From NCBI GenBank assembly GCA_963825305.1, contig CAWGTA010000004.1:558001-622000 (forward strand): a DNA stretch of 64,000 bases. The letters are read 5' to 3'. The notes under the pieces are model-generated. The model did not search any database and had not been told where the DNA came from. It worked only from the letters and a program-made list of their open reading frames with translations. The translations under genes were made by a program, and so were the position numbers. Shown here in pieces: positions 18,692-28,482 of this stretch. This DNA comes from PSRJ01 sp963825305 (GTDB taxonomy: Bacteria; Acidobacteriota; Terriglobia; Bryobacterales; Bryobacteraceae). Within the stretch, counting starts at the first letter, position 1; every line of letters begins with the position of its first letter.

Positions 18692-19103
18692 AGAAGAGAC
18701 CATCGCGCTGGGCGAACGTTTGGCGCACGAATTTCCGCCGAAACAAGTGGTGCTGCTAATAGGACAATTGGGCGCGGGCAAAACCACGCTGGCCAAGGGA
18801 ATCGTCAAAGGCCTGGGCGCGGCCGAGCCGGACGAAGTCTCCAGCCCAACCTTCACACTGATCCACGAGTACGGCACCCAGGGGCGCGTCTACCATATCG
18901 ATCTGTATCGCCTGGACCATCCGCGGGAGGTGGCCACGCTAGGGCTCGAAGATCTGTTCGACCGGCAAGCCATCGTGCTGATCGAGTGGGGCGAACGCTT
19001 TCCGCAATTTCTCCCGGCCGAGCGAACCGAGATTCGGATACGAACTACCAGCGACGACAAGAGAGAGATCGAAGTGCAAACGATTCGCGAGCCCGTGGCA
19101 TAA
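18666..19103 (+). CDS. tsaE: tRNA t6A synthesis ATPase TsaE
   Basis: 145 residues from the GTG at 18666, which has GGAGG just upstream and overlaps the 3' end of nnr; the longer frame from 18606 would lie inside nnr. Walker A is GQLGAGKTT, followed by the family motifs SSPTFTLIHEY, HIDLYRL and IEWGERF. TsaE works with TsaB, TsaC and TsaD to make threonylcarbamoyladenosine at tRNA position 37. The nnr-tsaE order is widely conserved in bacteria, which supports both calls. Confidence 0.93.
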   Translation: MPLYRTASEEETIALGERLAHEFPPKQVVLLIGQLGAGKTTLAKGIVKGLGAAEPDEVSSPTFTLIHEYGTQGRVYHIDLYRLDHPREVATLGLEDLFDRQAIVLIEWGERFPQFLPAERTEIRIRTTSDDKREIEVQTIREPVA

Positions 19104-19127
19104 TCTGGAAGAGTCAGGAGAGCACGC

Positions 19128-20141
19128 ATGAGCACATCCGGCACACCCGCAGTTACACCAGACCGTATTCTGCAGATGATGTGGGGCTACGCGCCGCCGA
19201 TCATCCTGGCGACCGCGGCCCGCCTGGGTCTGTTCGATGCGTTGGAGAAAACCCCTCGAACGGCTTCGGAGGTAGCAGCGCACACCGGTACTTCGGAGCG
19301 GGGCGTGCGGCCGATACTGAACGCATTGGTCGGCCTGAACTTTCTGGCGAAGAATGGTGGTCAGTACAGCCTGACGCCCGAGAGCGCAACCTTTCTGGTC
19401 AGCAGCAAGCCGGGCTACCTGGGCACGATGATGCAGCACGTAGGCCGCGATCTGGTTCCGCATTGGCTGGACCTGCCCGACACGGTTAAGACCGGCAAGC
19501 CGGCGCGGGGGCTCAATCAGGAAGAGGGCGCAGAATTCTTCGAACGCCTGGTGGTGGGCTTATTCGCCATGAACTATGCGAATGCCCAAGCCGTTGGAAA
19601 AGCACTGAACATCGCAGCCGCCAAAAAGCCGCTCAAGATCCTGGACCTCGGCGCGGGCTCAGGCGTATGGGGCATCGGAATCGGAGAGCAGGCGCCGGGA
19701 TCCACTGTCACCGCCGTGGATCGGGCGAACGTGCTCGATGTGACCCGGCGCTTCGCGGCGGAACATGGCATGGCAGACCAGTTTTCCTATATCGCTGGTG
19801 ACATGCAGGCGGTGGATTTTGGAACCGGCTACGACCTCGCGATTCTGGGCCATATCCTGCACAGCGAAGGCGAAAAGAACAGCCGCGCGTTGCTGAAAAA
19901 GGTTGCCAAGGCTCTTGCGCCCGGCGGTACCATCGCCATCGCTGAGTTCCTGGTGAACGAAGAGCGCACCGGCCCGCCCATGGGCCTCTTCTTCGCCATC
20001 AACATGCTGGTCAATACCGACGATGGCGACACCTTCTCGTTCGCGGAGATCAGCCAGTGGCTGGCTGAGGCCGGGTTCACCAACCCGCGGAAGATCGATC
20101 CAGGTGGGCCGGCTTCGGTAATCGTGGCGCAAAAAACGTAG
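19128..20141 (+). CDS. SAM-dependent O-methyltransferase-like protein
   Basis: 337 residues, with AGGAG before the ATG. Residues of about 15-95 are a winged-helix dimerisation domain (IILATAARLGLFDALEK, SERGVRPILNALVGLNFL) and 110-335 a Rossmann-type methyltransferase with motif I LDLGAGSGVWG and the acidic D in AVDRAN. This is the plan of small-molecule O-methyltransferases of the hydroxyneurosporene/acetylserotonin type. The substrate cannot be told; the GHILHSEG segment lacks the usual catalytic His-Asp pattern of plant enzymes. It follows tsaE by 24 bp. Confidence 0.85.
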   Translation: MSTSGTPAVTPDRILQMMWGYAPPIILATAARLGLFDALEKTPRTASEVAAHTGTSERGVRPILNALVGLNFLAKNGGQYSLTPESATFLVSSKPGYLGTMMQHVGRDLVPHWLDLPDTVKTGKPARGLNQEEGAEFFERLVVGLFAMNYANAQAVGKALNIAAAKKPLKILDLGAGSGVWGIGIGEQAPGSTVTAVDRANVLDVTRRFAAEHGMADQFSYIAGDMQAVDFGTGYDLAILGHILHSEGEKNSRALLKKVAKALAPGGTIAIAEFLVNEERTGPPMGLFFAINMLVNTDDGDTFSFAEISQWLAEAGFTNPRKIDPGGPASVIVAQKT

Positions 20142-20163
20142 TTGGGTTAACCCCGAAAACATC

Positions 20164-20955
20164 ATGCCTTACACCACTAGTAACGGAACCCGCATCTATT
20201 GGGACGAATCGAACGAGGGCGACCCCGTGCTCCTGATCATGGGGCTGGGTTATAGCAGCGAAATGTGGCATCGCACGCGCCCGCTTCTCTCCCAGCATTA
20301 CCGGACCATCGCCTTCGACAATCGCGGCGTCGGGAAAAGCGATGTTCCCACGGGACCGTATTCGATCGCGCAGATGGCTGACGATGCGGCCGCGGTGCTG
20401 GATGCCGCCGGAGTCGATCGCGCGCATGTTTTCGGTATCTCGATGGGCGGCATGATTGCCCAGGAGTTCGCGATCGCTCATCCCAACCGGGTGCGTTCTT
20501 TGATCCTCGCGTGCACCGCCTGTGGAGGCAAGAATGCCGTCCCGGCGGCGGAGAACGTTCTAAAAATTGTCCTGGCCCGAGCCACCATGACACCCGAAGA
20601 GGGCGCTCTGGCGATTGTGCCGTTCATCTATGATGCGGGTACGCCGCGGGAACGCATCGAGGAGGATCTGGCGATTCGCCGGCGCACCTATCCGGCCGCC
20701 GCCGGATATCTTGGACAGGTTCAGGCGATCATGGCGTGGGCTTCGCTGGACCGCTTGAGCGGCATTCAGGCGCCGACGCTGGTGATCCACGGCGAAACGG
20801 ACGAACTGGTGCCACCGGAGAATGCCCGGATTCTGGCGAAGCACATCCGCGGTTCGCGCCTGGCGATGCTGCCGCACGCCAGCCACATCTTCACGACCGA
20901 TCAGCCGGAAGCGGCGCATCGGGAGGTGCTGGCGTTTCTGTCGGAGATGGCGTGA
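20164..20955 (+). CDS. alpha/beta hydrolase
   Basis: 263 residues with a complete hydrolase fold: oxyanion loop LIMGLGYSSEMW, nucleophile elbow GISMGG (Ser about 93), acid in HGETDELVPPENA and catalytic His in ASHIFTTD. The sequence resembles 3-oxoadipate enol-lactonase-like and other small esterases; the true substrate is unknown. It lies 22 bp after the methyltransferase gene and probably shares its transcript. A 162-bp palindromic element follows. Confidence 0.88.
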   Translation: MPYTTSNGTRIYWDESNEGDPVLLIMGLGYSSEMWHRTRPLLSQHYRTIAFDNRGVGKSDVPTGPYSIAQMADDAAAVLDAAGVDRAHVFGISMGGMIAQEFAIAHPNRVRSLILACTACGGKNAVPAAENVLKIVLARATMTPEEGALAIVPFIYDAGTPRERIEEDLAIRRRTYPAAAGYLGQVQAIMAWASLDRLSGIQAPTLVIHGETDELVPPENARILAKHIRGSRLAMLPHASHIFTTDQPEAAHREVLAFLSEMA

Positions 20956-20967
20956 CTGCGTAACAAA

Positions 20968-21129
20968 CCGCTCCCTTCGGTCACGGCATTCTGTGGGGTC
21001 AGCCCTTCGGGGCTGCCGCCGAGCTTCTGCTCGGCGTGGTTGCTTTTTGCTACGCGTGGTGCCGGCCGGAAGGCCGGCTGCAGCCCGGAAGGGCTGACCC
21101 CACTCCTGAGCCGTGACCAAAGGGAGCGG
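20968..21129. repeat. 162-bp imperfect palindrome with inner hairpins
   Basis: The outer arms (CCGCTCCCTT-x-GGTCACGGC and its complement) pair over 20 bp with one mismatch. After a 7- to 8-base internal loop, inner arms (GGGGTCAGCCCTTC-x-GGGCTGC) pair over another 21 bp. Inside are two more hairpins, CGCCGAGCTTCTGCTCGGCG and GCCGGCCGGAAGGCCGGC. It fills the space between two convergent genes. Origin (MITE-like repeat, terminator or structured RNA) is open. Confidence 0.85.
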
Positions 21130-21133
21130 TGAA

Positions 21134-23067
21134 TTACGGCAACGCGAAGACGTTCACTGTATCGGTGGCAATCACGGCCACGTACTGCTTGCCACTCTTG
21201 CCCTGGTACGTCATCGGATTGGCGTTGGCGGCGCGCTCCAGCTTAGTCACCCAAAGTTCTTTACCGGTTTTGGCGTCGAAAGCGCGGAAGCGATTGTCGT
21301 TGGTGGCGCCGATGAACACCAGGCCGCCAGCAGTCACGATCGGTCCCGCACTGCCGCTGCCTCCGGTGTTCTGTTTCCCCGCGGGGAAAGCTTCGGTAAT
21401 GCCTAGCGGTACCTGCCAGGCGATGTCGCCGGTATTGGCATTGACGGCGAAGAGCCGTCCCCATGGCGGTTTCTGGCAGGGCCAGGTGCCGATAGTGCGG
21501 CCGTTCGCGTCCTTCACCGGCGCGCTGAAACCGTGATACGGGCCAGGGCCGTCGACGCTGCCGCGATCGTACAATTGGGGCGAGCCGTTGCCGCTTCCGT
21601 AGTTGCCGCCTTCCACCTTCTTCTCCACCCAGCCCACCAGGGCCGTGTCGTGGGTCTGCACGTAGACGTAGCCGGTCTTGGGATCGGTGGCCGTGCCGCC
21701 CCAATTGGCGCCGCCGTTACCGGGGAAAATCATGGTGCTCTTGGGGGGCGTACCCGCTTCGTGATAGAGGAACGGCGTGAAGGGGCCCTCGTTGTAAAAG
21801 CCGCCGCTGCGGTCCCAGAACTCCTGGCAGGCTTTGGCGTGCTCGGGCGTGGTGTCCTCAGCGGTGACCATGTCTTCTTTGCGGAAGCTGATGCGGGCGA
21901 GCGGGGGCGGCTTCAACGGAAACGGCTGGGTGGGCGAATACCACTCACCGGGGACATCGCCCTTCGGAACGGGCCGTTCCTCAACGCCGAAGATCGGCTC
22001 GCCGGTGACGCGATTGAGGATGAACATCCAGCCGGTCTTGCCGATTTGCGCGAGGGCGGGGATGGTCCGTCCGTTTTGTACGATATCGACTAAGCCCGGC
22101 GCGGGCGGCAGGTCAGCGTCCCACAAGTCGTGATGGACGGTTTGGAAATGCCAGAGATACTTTCCCGTTTTGGCGTCCACGGCCACGATCGAATTGCCGA
22201 AGAGATTGTTGCCGGGGCGATCGCCGCCATAGTAATTGCCGGCAGGGCTGCCGAACGGCATGTAGACGATGCCGCGCTGCTCGTCGACGGTGAGATACCA
22301 TCCCCAAACATTGGTCCCGGAGAAACCCTTCCAGCTATCGCCCTCCCAGGAACCGAAGCCGGGCTCGCCGGGCCGCGGGACGGAATGAAACTCCCACAGC
22401 TTGGCGCCGGTGCGGGCGTCGAAAGCGCGCGAATCGCCCGGCTCGCCGTGCAGAATCTCGCCTACCGTGGCGCCCAGCAACACCAGGTTCTTGAAGATGG
22501 CGGGCACGCCGTTCCAGCCCACCGCGATATCCACCGTGCCCTCTTTGCCGAAGCCGGGATCGAGCTTGCCGGTGGCGGCGTTGAGCGCGACCAGAGTGCT
22601 GCCTGCTGTAAAGACAATGCGCGGCGGATTGTCGGCATCACCAGGCCAGTATGCAACGCCGCGAGCGGAGGTGTTGGTCTTGAGGGGAGCGGTCCAGATC
22701 TCCTTGCCGGTTTCCGCGTCCAGCGCCAGGATGCGCGTGGCGGCCGGCAGATACATCACGCCGTTGATGACGATGGGCGTAGCTTCCGGGTTGGCGGCGG
22801 GGGTGCCACCTGGTCCGCCGCGTCCGCCTCCGCCGCGCCTGCCGGCTCGGCCGGTGGTTCACTCGTCGGTGGAGCAGCGGGGCGAAGGCGATACGTCCAG
22901 GCGGGCGCGAGCTTGGAAACATTGCCGGTGCCGATCTGGGTGAGCGGCGAATAGCGCGTGCCGGCGAGGTCGCGCGTGTACGTGGGCCAATCGGCGTCCT
23001 TCGACTGCGCGTACGCCGCCGGCAGTATCGCAGCCGCAGCCAGAAGCAAGACACACGGGAAACGCAT
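21134..23067 (-). CDS. PQQ-binding quinoprotein dehydrogenase (one frameshift)
   Basis: About 644 residues once two frames are joined near 22835-22840, where one base seems missing in a GC-rich glycine-coding stretch. The ATG at 23067 follows AGGAGGAAGG and starts a signal peptide ending AAYAQ. An eight-bladed propeller is indicated by repeated tryptophan-docking motifs (LDAETGKEIW, VDAKTGKYLWHF, NANTGDIAWQVPLG, FDAKTGKELW). It belongs to the PQQ alcohol/glucose dehydrogenase superfamily and is periplasmic. The Gly-rich linker after residue 75 is unusual. No cytochrome c domain is seen. Confidence 0.87.
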
Positions 23068-23123
23068 GGATCCTTCCTCCCTCGGAATCGACTTACCAGA
23101 CTATAGAAAGAGTGCGGGGGCCG

Positions 23124-23462
23124 TCAATTGTCGTCCAGATCGAGCGCCGCGGATAGCGCCCGGTCCAGGCGGCGCATCTGGAGGTCGTCGAGCCGTCCGA
23201 CGTAACGCGAAAGCACCGTCTTCGGCAAGCTCACGAGTTCGTCGCAATGGATGCTGGATTCATGCTTTAAGCCTTCGGCAGTGCCGAGGCTCACCTGCGT
23301 GCTAAGGCCGTCGTGGCGGGAGTAGACCGGTGCGCAGATCAGGGTGGAGAACTTCGAATCGACCAAGAACTGGCGGCTCACGATGGCGAAGACGCGCTGC
23401 TTCCTGGGATCTTGGGATCCCGGCTTACGCACCAGATAAAGCTCGCCACGCCTCACAATCAC
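23124..23462 (-). CDS. MazF/PemK-family toxin
   Basis: 112 residues. The opening RRGELYLVRKP, then VFAIVSRQFLVDS, TLICAPVYS and the late segment DELVSLPKTVLSRYVGRL follow the MazF endoribonuclease pattern. MazF toxins cleave mRNA at short sites unless bound by antitoxin. It lies 8 bp downstream of an RHH-type antitoxin gene on the same strand, the usual order. Confidence 0.82.
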   Translation of the reverse strand: MIVRRGELYLVRKPGSQDPRKQRVFAIVSRQFLVDSKFSTLICAPVYSRHDGLSTQVSLGTAEGLKHESSIHCDELVSLPKTVLSRYVGRLDDLQMRRLDRALSAALDLDDN

Positions 23463-23470
23463 TCTCCGGC

Positions 23471-23692
23471 CTAGGGCAAGTCTTGATATTCGAGGACGTC
23501 GAGAGCTTCTTTATTGAGCCGTTCCGAATGTGCTTCCAGTATCGCCGAGTCCTGTGCCTCACGGCGGCTCTTCTCCATTTGGGCAAGGTACTGGCGCGCG
23601 GCCCGCTCCAGAAAGCTCGATCGGTTAGAGCCGGCGCGGTCGATCTCCTCCAGGAGATCATCGGGAAGTGTGATCGATGTCTTGACTTTCAC
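23471..23692 (-). CDS. ribbon-helix-helix antitoxin of the MazF-like toxin
   Basis: 73 residues from the GTG at 23692 (sequence VKVKTSITLPDDLLEEIDRA). The N-terminus is a typical MetJ/Arc strand and two helices, with a C-terminal acidic tail that would bind the toxin. An in-frame GTG at 23710 lies six codons upstream, but a perfect TATAAT sits between the two, so transcription probably starts near 23692 and the shorter, nearly leaderless form is preferred. Confidence 0.78.
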   Translation of the reverse strand: MKVKTSITLPDDLLEEIDRAGSNRSSFLERAARQYLAQMEKSRREAQDSAILEAHSERLNKEALDVLEYQDLP

Positions 23693-23740
23693 AAGACAAT
23701 TATACTCCACAACGTAGGACGATTAATCTCCGGCCTTTAC

Positions 23741-25444
23741 TCAACGCGCGCCGAGATTGAGGGTGCGGACGGCCGGCTCGGGCGCTTCCTCGTACATCAG
23801 CGGCAACTCCGCCCACGACAGCTCGCGCGCACGGTGTGTCTGGGTCCAGGTCACGACCAGCAACGCCAGAAAGACAAGCGCACTCACACGATGTTCCAGA
23901 AGACTGACCAATATCATATTGGCCGCCGGGAGTAGCGAGACGACGCCGATGAACGCCAGAACGATGGTCCACGCAGGCCTCTTGCCGGGGAGATACGAGC
24001 AGGTGAACGGCAGCTTTTCGGCTTCGAAGAACAGGCGCTCGTAAACCAGCAGGCCGCCGACCGCGAACACAATCGATTCACCCACCGCACGCGCGCCGAG
24101 CATGGCCACCTCGAGGGGAAGCGGGACCAGGAGGATGAACGGGGCGACCGAAAACAGTGCGAAGCGATCGATGGCGCGGAGCCAATGCGTGCGGCCCTCG
24201 CGCTCCGTGATGCGGAAAATCCAGTTGGCGCGCAATTCCGAGGGAATGGAAAAGAGATGCCGGAAGCCGATCAACAGGCCGATCAGGAGCACCAGGTGCG
24301 CATTGACAAACGACGCCATTACGATCTGGCTTGGTGTCACGCCCGGGGTCACGCGCAGGCCGATGATGCCGCTCAGCACCATGGCAAGCGAGAATCCGAG
24401 GTAACCCATCAGCACCATACGATGCTGGGCGCTGCGCGCGAGCGTTCGCGCCATAAAGACGAATACGGCTTGCTGGCGCGGGTTGGGAATCAGCCAGTCG
24501 AGGAGGATGCGGCCCAGCTTGTGGTCCCTTTGGCGGCCGGCCGCGCCTTCCACGAACAGGCGGCGATGGCGTTGATAGCTGACCAGGTAGAAAACGAGAG
24601 CCGCTCCGACCGCAACTCCCAACCCGGCCAGCGCCCTGGCGGCGAGCGCGCGGAATTGCGGGTCGGGATCGCCGAGTATCGCTTGATAGAGGCCCAAGAA
24701 CCAAACCGGCGGCAGCCACCTTGCCAGTTCGGGCCGGAGCACGGCTGTTTCGACTTTGGAATCGATCGACAGGCTGAGTACGATCAGGACCAGCATCCAG
24801 GTGATCAGCAGCCCCTGCACGTAGCTGTTGACTCGCGCGAACCACCGTGGAGGCAAGACGTTCAGCAAGAATCCCTGGCACGCGATCAGGGCGAAGCAGA
24901 GGAAATAAGACGCCAGGAAGCAGGAGGCGCCGTGCGCCACGAAATGCGCCAGCACCGACGGATTCGACTGCCAGCGGCCCAGTGAGAGACCGGCGAAGGC
25001 GATCGTTGGAAACGCATTGATCGCGATGATGGCAGCGGTGATCAGCGCGAACAGCGCCAGCAACTTTGCCATGAAGATCTGGCGTGGGCGAACGGGCAGA
25101 CCGCCCAGCGCCAGATAATCGCGCAACCCGGGAAACAGCGACTGCCATTCGGCCGCGGCCAGCAACCCCACGGCCGACATACCCAGCGTGATCAACCAGA
25201 GTTCATCCGCGCGCAAAGCGTGCCGGTACGGCTCCGGACTGGGCAGCGACGAGAAGTACGCATACTTGTGGGCCAACGAGGGGACCACCATCATAAACAC
25301 GGGGATCAGTAGGGAGAAGGCGCCGATCAGGACTTTGGTCCATTGGCCCGGAGTCGTTACCAGGTCGCTGTCGAAGAAGCGCACCAGGAAATGCCGGAAC
25401 AGTTCGAAGCCGGCGCTGTGGGTCTCGCTAAGCCACCGCCTCAT
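23741..25444 (-). CDS. ABC transporter permease, large
   Basis: 567 residues with 12 or more predicted membrane helices and a short cytoplasmic tail. No substrate-binding or peptidase domain is seen. Its start overlaps the stop of the ATPase gene by 4 bp, which pairs them as one exporter. It resembles large ABC-2-like permeases of unknown substrate; I cannot name a subfamily. Confidence 0.8.
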   Translation of the reverse strand: MRRWLSETHSAGFELFRHFLVRFFDSDLVTTPGQWTKVLIGAFSLLIPVFMMVVPSLAHKYAYFSSLPSPEPYRHALRADELWLITLGMSAVGLLAAAEWQSLFPGLRDYLALGGLPVRPRQIFMAKLLALFALITAAIIAINAFPTIAFAGLSLGRWQSNPSVLAHFVAHGASCFLASYFLCFALIACQGFLLNVLPPRWFARVNSYVQGLLITWMLVLIVLSLSIDSKVETAVLRPELARWLPPVWFLGLYQAILGDPDPQFRALAARALAGLGVAVGAALVFYLVSYQRHRRLFVEGAAGRQRDHKLGRILLDWLIPNPRQQAVFVFMARTLARSAQHRMVLMGYLGFSLAMVLSGIIGLRVTPGVTPSQIVMASFVNAHLVLLIGLLIGFRHLFSIPSELRANWIFRITEREGRTHWLRAIDRFALFSVAPFILLVPLPLEVAMLGARAVGESIVFAVGGLLVYERLFFEAEKLPFTCSYLPGKRPAWTIVLAFIGVVSLLPAANMILVSLLEHRVSALVFLALLVVTWTQTHRARELSWAELPLMYEEAPEPAVRTLNLGAR

Positions 25445-26205
25445 GACTTCATGGCCTGCAGAATCCGCCCGGCGACGACATCGCCATCCTCCACCTGGGC
25501 AACCTGCGCGAAGACTCCTTCGAGCGATGGCTGCTGCATCAACTCCTGGAGCCGGTTGATGGAGTCGTACGCGACCACCTGGCCCTTGCGAAGAATCAGC
25601 ACCGTGGAGCAGACCTTTTCGACAACCTCCAGCACATGCGAACTGTAAAAGATGGTTTTGCCCTGGCCGGCCAGTACGCGCAGCAGACTGCGGACGACCA
25701 TGGCCGAAGTCACGTCCAGGCCGGAGAAGGGTTCATCGAGGATCAGCACATCGGGATCGTGCAGCAGCGCTGCCGAGAGCAGGATCTTTTGCCGCATTCC
25801 TTTGGAGTAGGCCGAGAGCGGCGAGTGGCGGTCGTCCCACAGCCCGAAGAGACGCAGGAATTCGTCCATCTTGGGTTCGAGGATGGCGCGCGCCATTCCG
25901 CGCAGGCGGCCGACCAGCTGCAAATATTCGCGCCCGGAAAGATGCGGGTACAGGTGCGGCTCTTCGGGGACGTAGCCGAGGCGCCGCTGGAAGGCGGTGA
26001 GGTCATCGTAGACGCTGCGGCCATCGTAAAAGATCTTACCGTCGGAGGGCTCGATGAGGCCGGTCAGCATCTTGACCGTGGTGCTCTTGCCGGCGCCGTT
26101 GGGACCCAAATAACCCAGGATTTCGCCGGGGCGAATAGTGAAGCTGACCTGGCTGACCACCGGAACGTGGTCGTAGTATTTGGTGAGCGAACGCGCTTCG
26201 AGCAT
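25441..26205 (-). CDS. ABC transporter ATPase
   Basis: 254 residues. I chose the ATG at 26205 (MLEARSLTKYYDHV) over 26229 because GGGAGGG lies six bases before it. Walker A GPNGAGKSTT, Q-loop LGYVPEEPHLY, signature SKGMRQK (degenerate LSGGQ), Walker B DVLILDEPFSGLD and the switch His in SSHVLE are all present. The family is that of ABC-2 type exporters. Coupled to the permease downstream. Confidence 0.92.
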   Translation of the reverse strand: MLEARSLTKYYDHVPVVSQVSFTIRPGEILGYLGPNGAGKSTTVKMLTGLIEPSDGKIFYDGRSVYDDLTAFQRRLGYVPEEPHLYPHLSGREYLQLVGRLRGMARAILEPKMDEFLRLFGLWDDRHSPLSAYSKGMRQKILLSAALLHDPDVLILDEPFSGLDVTSAMVVRSLLRVLAGQGKTIFYSSHVLEVVEKVCSTVLILRKGQVVAYDSINRLQELMQQPSLEGVFAQVAQVEDGDVVAGRILQAMKS

Positions 26206-26382
26206 GGGTCCCTCCCGATAGTCAGACACCGGCTACGCGCGATTGGTTCCCGAAGCGTCTGCGGTTCGATTCGGATACAATAAATCAGTCTTTGACTGTT
26301 GGGGCAGGCGGGTACTGCTCCTCAAATTCATCCGTACGCGTTCCGCACTCTCGGACGCTGACTCACTTAATGAGGACCGCGC

Positions 26383-27312
26383 ATGCCCAACGAGAGTGCC
26401 CTTACACGCCTACCGAACCAACCACGACCGGACCGGGAGGAGGGTATGCTTCGTATGTCCCTCCAGGAGCACCTGGAGGAACTGCGCGGCCGAATCGTCA
26501 AAGCCCTGGCCGGAATCGGAGTCGCCTTTGCGCTTAGCATCTATTTCGGTGACGCGATATGGCATATTGTGGCCCAACCGGTCATGGGCGCCTTGCGTTC
26601 TCTGGGCTACGCGCCGCGAGTGATCTTCACGACGCCCACTGAGGCGTTCTTGACTGTCTGGATGAAGATGCCGCTGCTGGTGTCAGTATTCCTCGCGTCT
26701 CCTTGGATTCTCTACCAGTTCTGGGCGTTCGTCGCACCCGGCTTGTACAAAAACGAGCGCCGTTGGGCCGCGCCGTTCGTAATCACTTCCTCTGGTTTGT
26801 TCATCCTCGGTGGAGTGTTCGGTTACTTCCTGGCTTTTCGCTACGGGTTGGAATTCCTGTTGGGCATCGGCAAGGGCATCGGGATGGAGCCACTTATTTC
26901 AGTAAGCGACTACTTTGACCTGTTTGTCGAGGTGATGGTAGGGATCGGTCTGGTCTTCGAGTTACCGGTGCTGATCTTCCTTCTTACTCTGCTACATGTG
27001 GTGACGCCAGCGTTTTTGGTGCGCCATAGCCGTCACGCGGTTATGCTGATCGTGATCGTTGCCGCGCTGGTGACTCCGACGACGGATTTTTTCAACTTGA
27101 TGCTATTCGCCACGCCGATGGTCTTGCTGTACTTTATCGGCGTATTAGCGGCGTACCTCCTGATATCCCGCCGCGAAGGGCGGGCTCTCCCGTGGAAGAG
27201 AAGTATTTCATGGACGGCGTTCGCGCTCCTGGTCAGTGGCGGCGTATACTACGTGGTGTTCCGCCGCCAGAAATTCCACATGACGCCACGCTGGCCATTT
27301 GTGACAAGATGA
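26383..27312 (+). CDS. tatC: Sec-independent protein translocase TatC
   Basis: 309 residues. The conserved TatC opening SLQEHLEELRGRIVKAL, the FTTPTEAFLTVWMKMPL loop and PWILYQFWAFVAPGLYKNE are plain, with six core membrane helices. A seventh hydrophobic segment near residues 272-292 after the usual end is an extension. TatC recognises twin-arginine signal peptides and docks with TatA/TatB, which are not in this window. GAGG precedes the ATG. Divergent from the ABC exporter. Confidence 0.93.
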   Translation: MPNESALTRLPNQPRPDREEGMLRMSLQEHLEELRGRIVKALAGIGVAFALSIYFGDAIWHIVAQPVMGALRSLGYAPRVIFTTPTEAFLTVWMKMPLLVSVFLASPWILYQFWAFVAPGLYKNERRWAAPFVITSSGLFILGGVFGYFLAFRYGLEFLLGIGKGIGMEPLISVSDYFDLFVEVMVGIGLVFELPVLIFLLTLLHVVTPAFLVRHSRHAVMLIVIVAALVTPTTDFFNLMLFATPMVLLYFIGVLAAYLLISRREGRALPWKRSISWTAFALLVSGGVYYVVFRRQKFHMTPRWPFVTR

Positions 27313-27366
27313 CCAAGTGGGGTGGGGCCGTGCCCTGCCGCAAGATTGAGGGAGGAGAGAGAGAGA

Positions 27367-28482
27367 TTGAGCAAAGTACGGGTTTTGGCTGGCACGCGCA
27401 AGGGCGCTTTCATTCTTTCGTCGGATGGCAAGCGCGAGAAGTGGGACATCAGTGGCCCGCACTTCGGTGGCTGGGAGATCTATCACCTGAAGGGATCGCC
27501 CGTTGACCCGAACCGGCTGTACGCGTCGCAATCGACCGGCTGGTTCGGACAGTTGATTCAGCGATCCAACGACGGCGGCCAGACGTGGGAGCCGGTCGAC
27601 AACAAATTTGTGTATGACGGCGTCCCCGGCACGCACCAGTGGTACGACGGCACGCCGCACCCCTGGGAGTTCAAGCGAGTCTGGCACCTGGAACCGTCGC
27701 TGACCGATCCGGATACGGTCTACGCAGGAGTGGAGGACGCCGCCATCTTCCGCTCGAGCGACGGGGGAAAGAGTTGGCAGGAACTGCCGGGACTGCGCGG
27801 CCACGGCTCGGGCTCGCGCTGGCAACCCGGCGCCGGTGGCATGTGCCTGCACACCATCGTCCTGGATCCGAGCGACCCCGGCCGGATCTACATCGCGATC
27901 TCGGCCGCGGGCGCCTTCCGGACCGACGACGCCGGAAAGACGTGGAAGCCGATCAACCGTGGACTGAAGTCCGAACAAATCCCCGAGCCGACTGCCGAGG
28001 TGGGCCACTGCGTTCACCGCATCGCGATGCACCGTTCGCGTCCCTCGGTTCTGTTCATGCAGAAACATTGGGACGTGATGCGCACCGATGACGCCGGCGA
28101 GTCGTGGCATGAGGTCAGCGGGAACCTGCCGACCGATTTCGGGTTCGTGATCGACGTCAACGCGAACGAGCCGGACACCATTTACGTGGTCCCGATCAAG
28201 AGTGACTCCGAGCACTATCCGCCCGATGGGAAACTGCGCGTGTACCGCAGCAAGACCGGCGGAAACGAGTGGGAGGCGCTCACCAAGGGTTTGCCGCAAA
28301 GCGACTGCTACGTCAATGTGTTTCGCGAGGCGATGGCGGTGGACTCACTCGACAAGTGTGGCGTGTATTTTGGTACCACAGGCGGGCAGGTATACGCCTC
28401 CGCGGACGCGGGGGACAGTTGGGCGCCCATAGCCCGGGATCTTCCGGCCGTGCTTTCGGTGGAGGTCCAGACTCTGCCGTGA
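27367..28482 (+). CDS. sialidase-fold (BNR/Asp-box) beta-propeller protein
   Basis: 371 residues from the TTG at 27367, picked because a strong ribosome site (GAGGGAGGAGAG) lies just before it and the product then begins SKVRVLAGTRKGAF. Several Asp-box repeats (SNDGGQTW, SSDGGKSW, TDDAGKTW, TDDAGESW, SADAGDSW) define a six-bladed propeller as in sialidases and plant HCF136-like proteins. There is no signal peptide, so it acts in the cytoplasm; the arginine triad of true sialidases is not evident. Its stop overlaps the start of the MoaD-like gene, implying a shared function. Confidence 0.88.
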   Translation: MSKVRVLAGTRKGAFILSSDGKREKWDISGPHFGGWEIYHLKGSPVDPNRLYASQSTGWFGQLIQRSNDGGQTWEPVDNKFVYDGVPGTHQWYDGTPHPWEFKRVWHLEPSLTDPDTVYAGVEDAAIFRSSDGGKSWQELPGLRGHGSGSRWQPGAGGMCLHTIVLDPSDPGRIYIAISAAGAFRTDDAGKTWKPINRGLKSEQIPEPTAEVGHCVHRIAMHRSRPSVLFMQKHWDVMRTDDAGESWHEVSGNLPTDFGFVIDVNANEPDTIYVVPIKSDSEHYPPDGKLRVYRSKTGGNEWEALTKGLPQSDCYVNVFREAMAVDSLDKCGVYFGTTGGQVYASADAGDSWAPIARDLPAVLSVEVQTLP

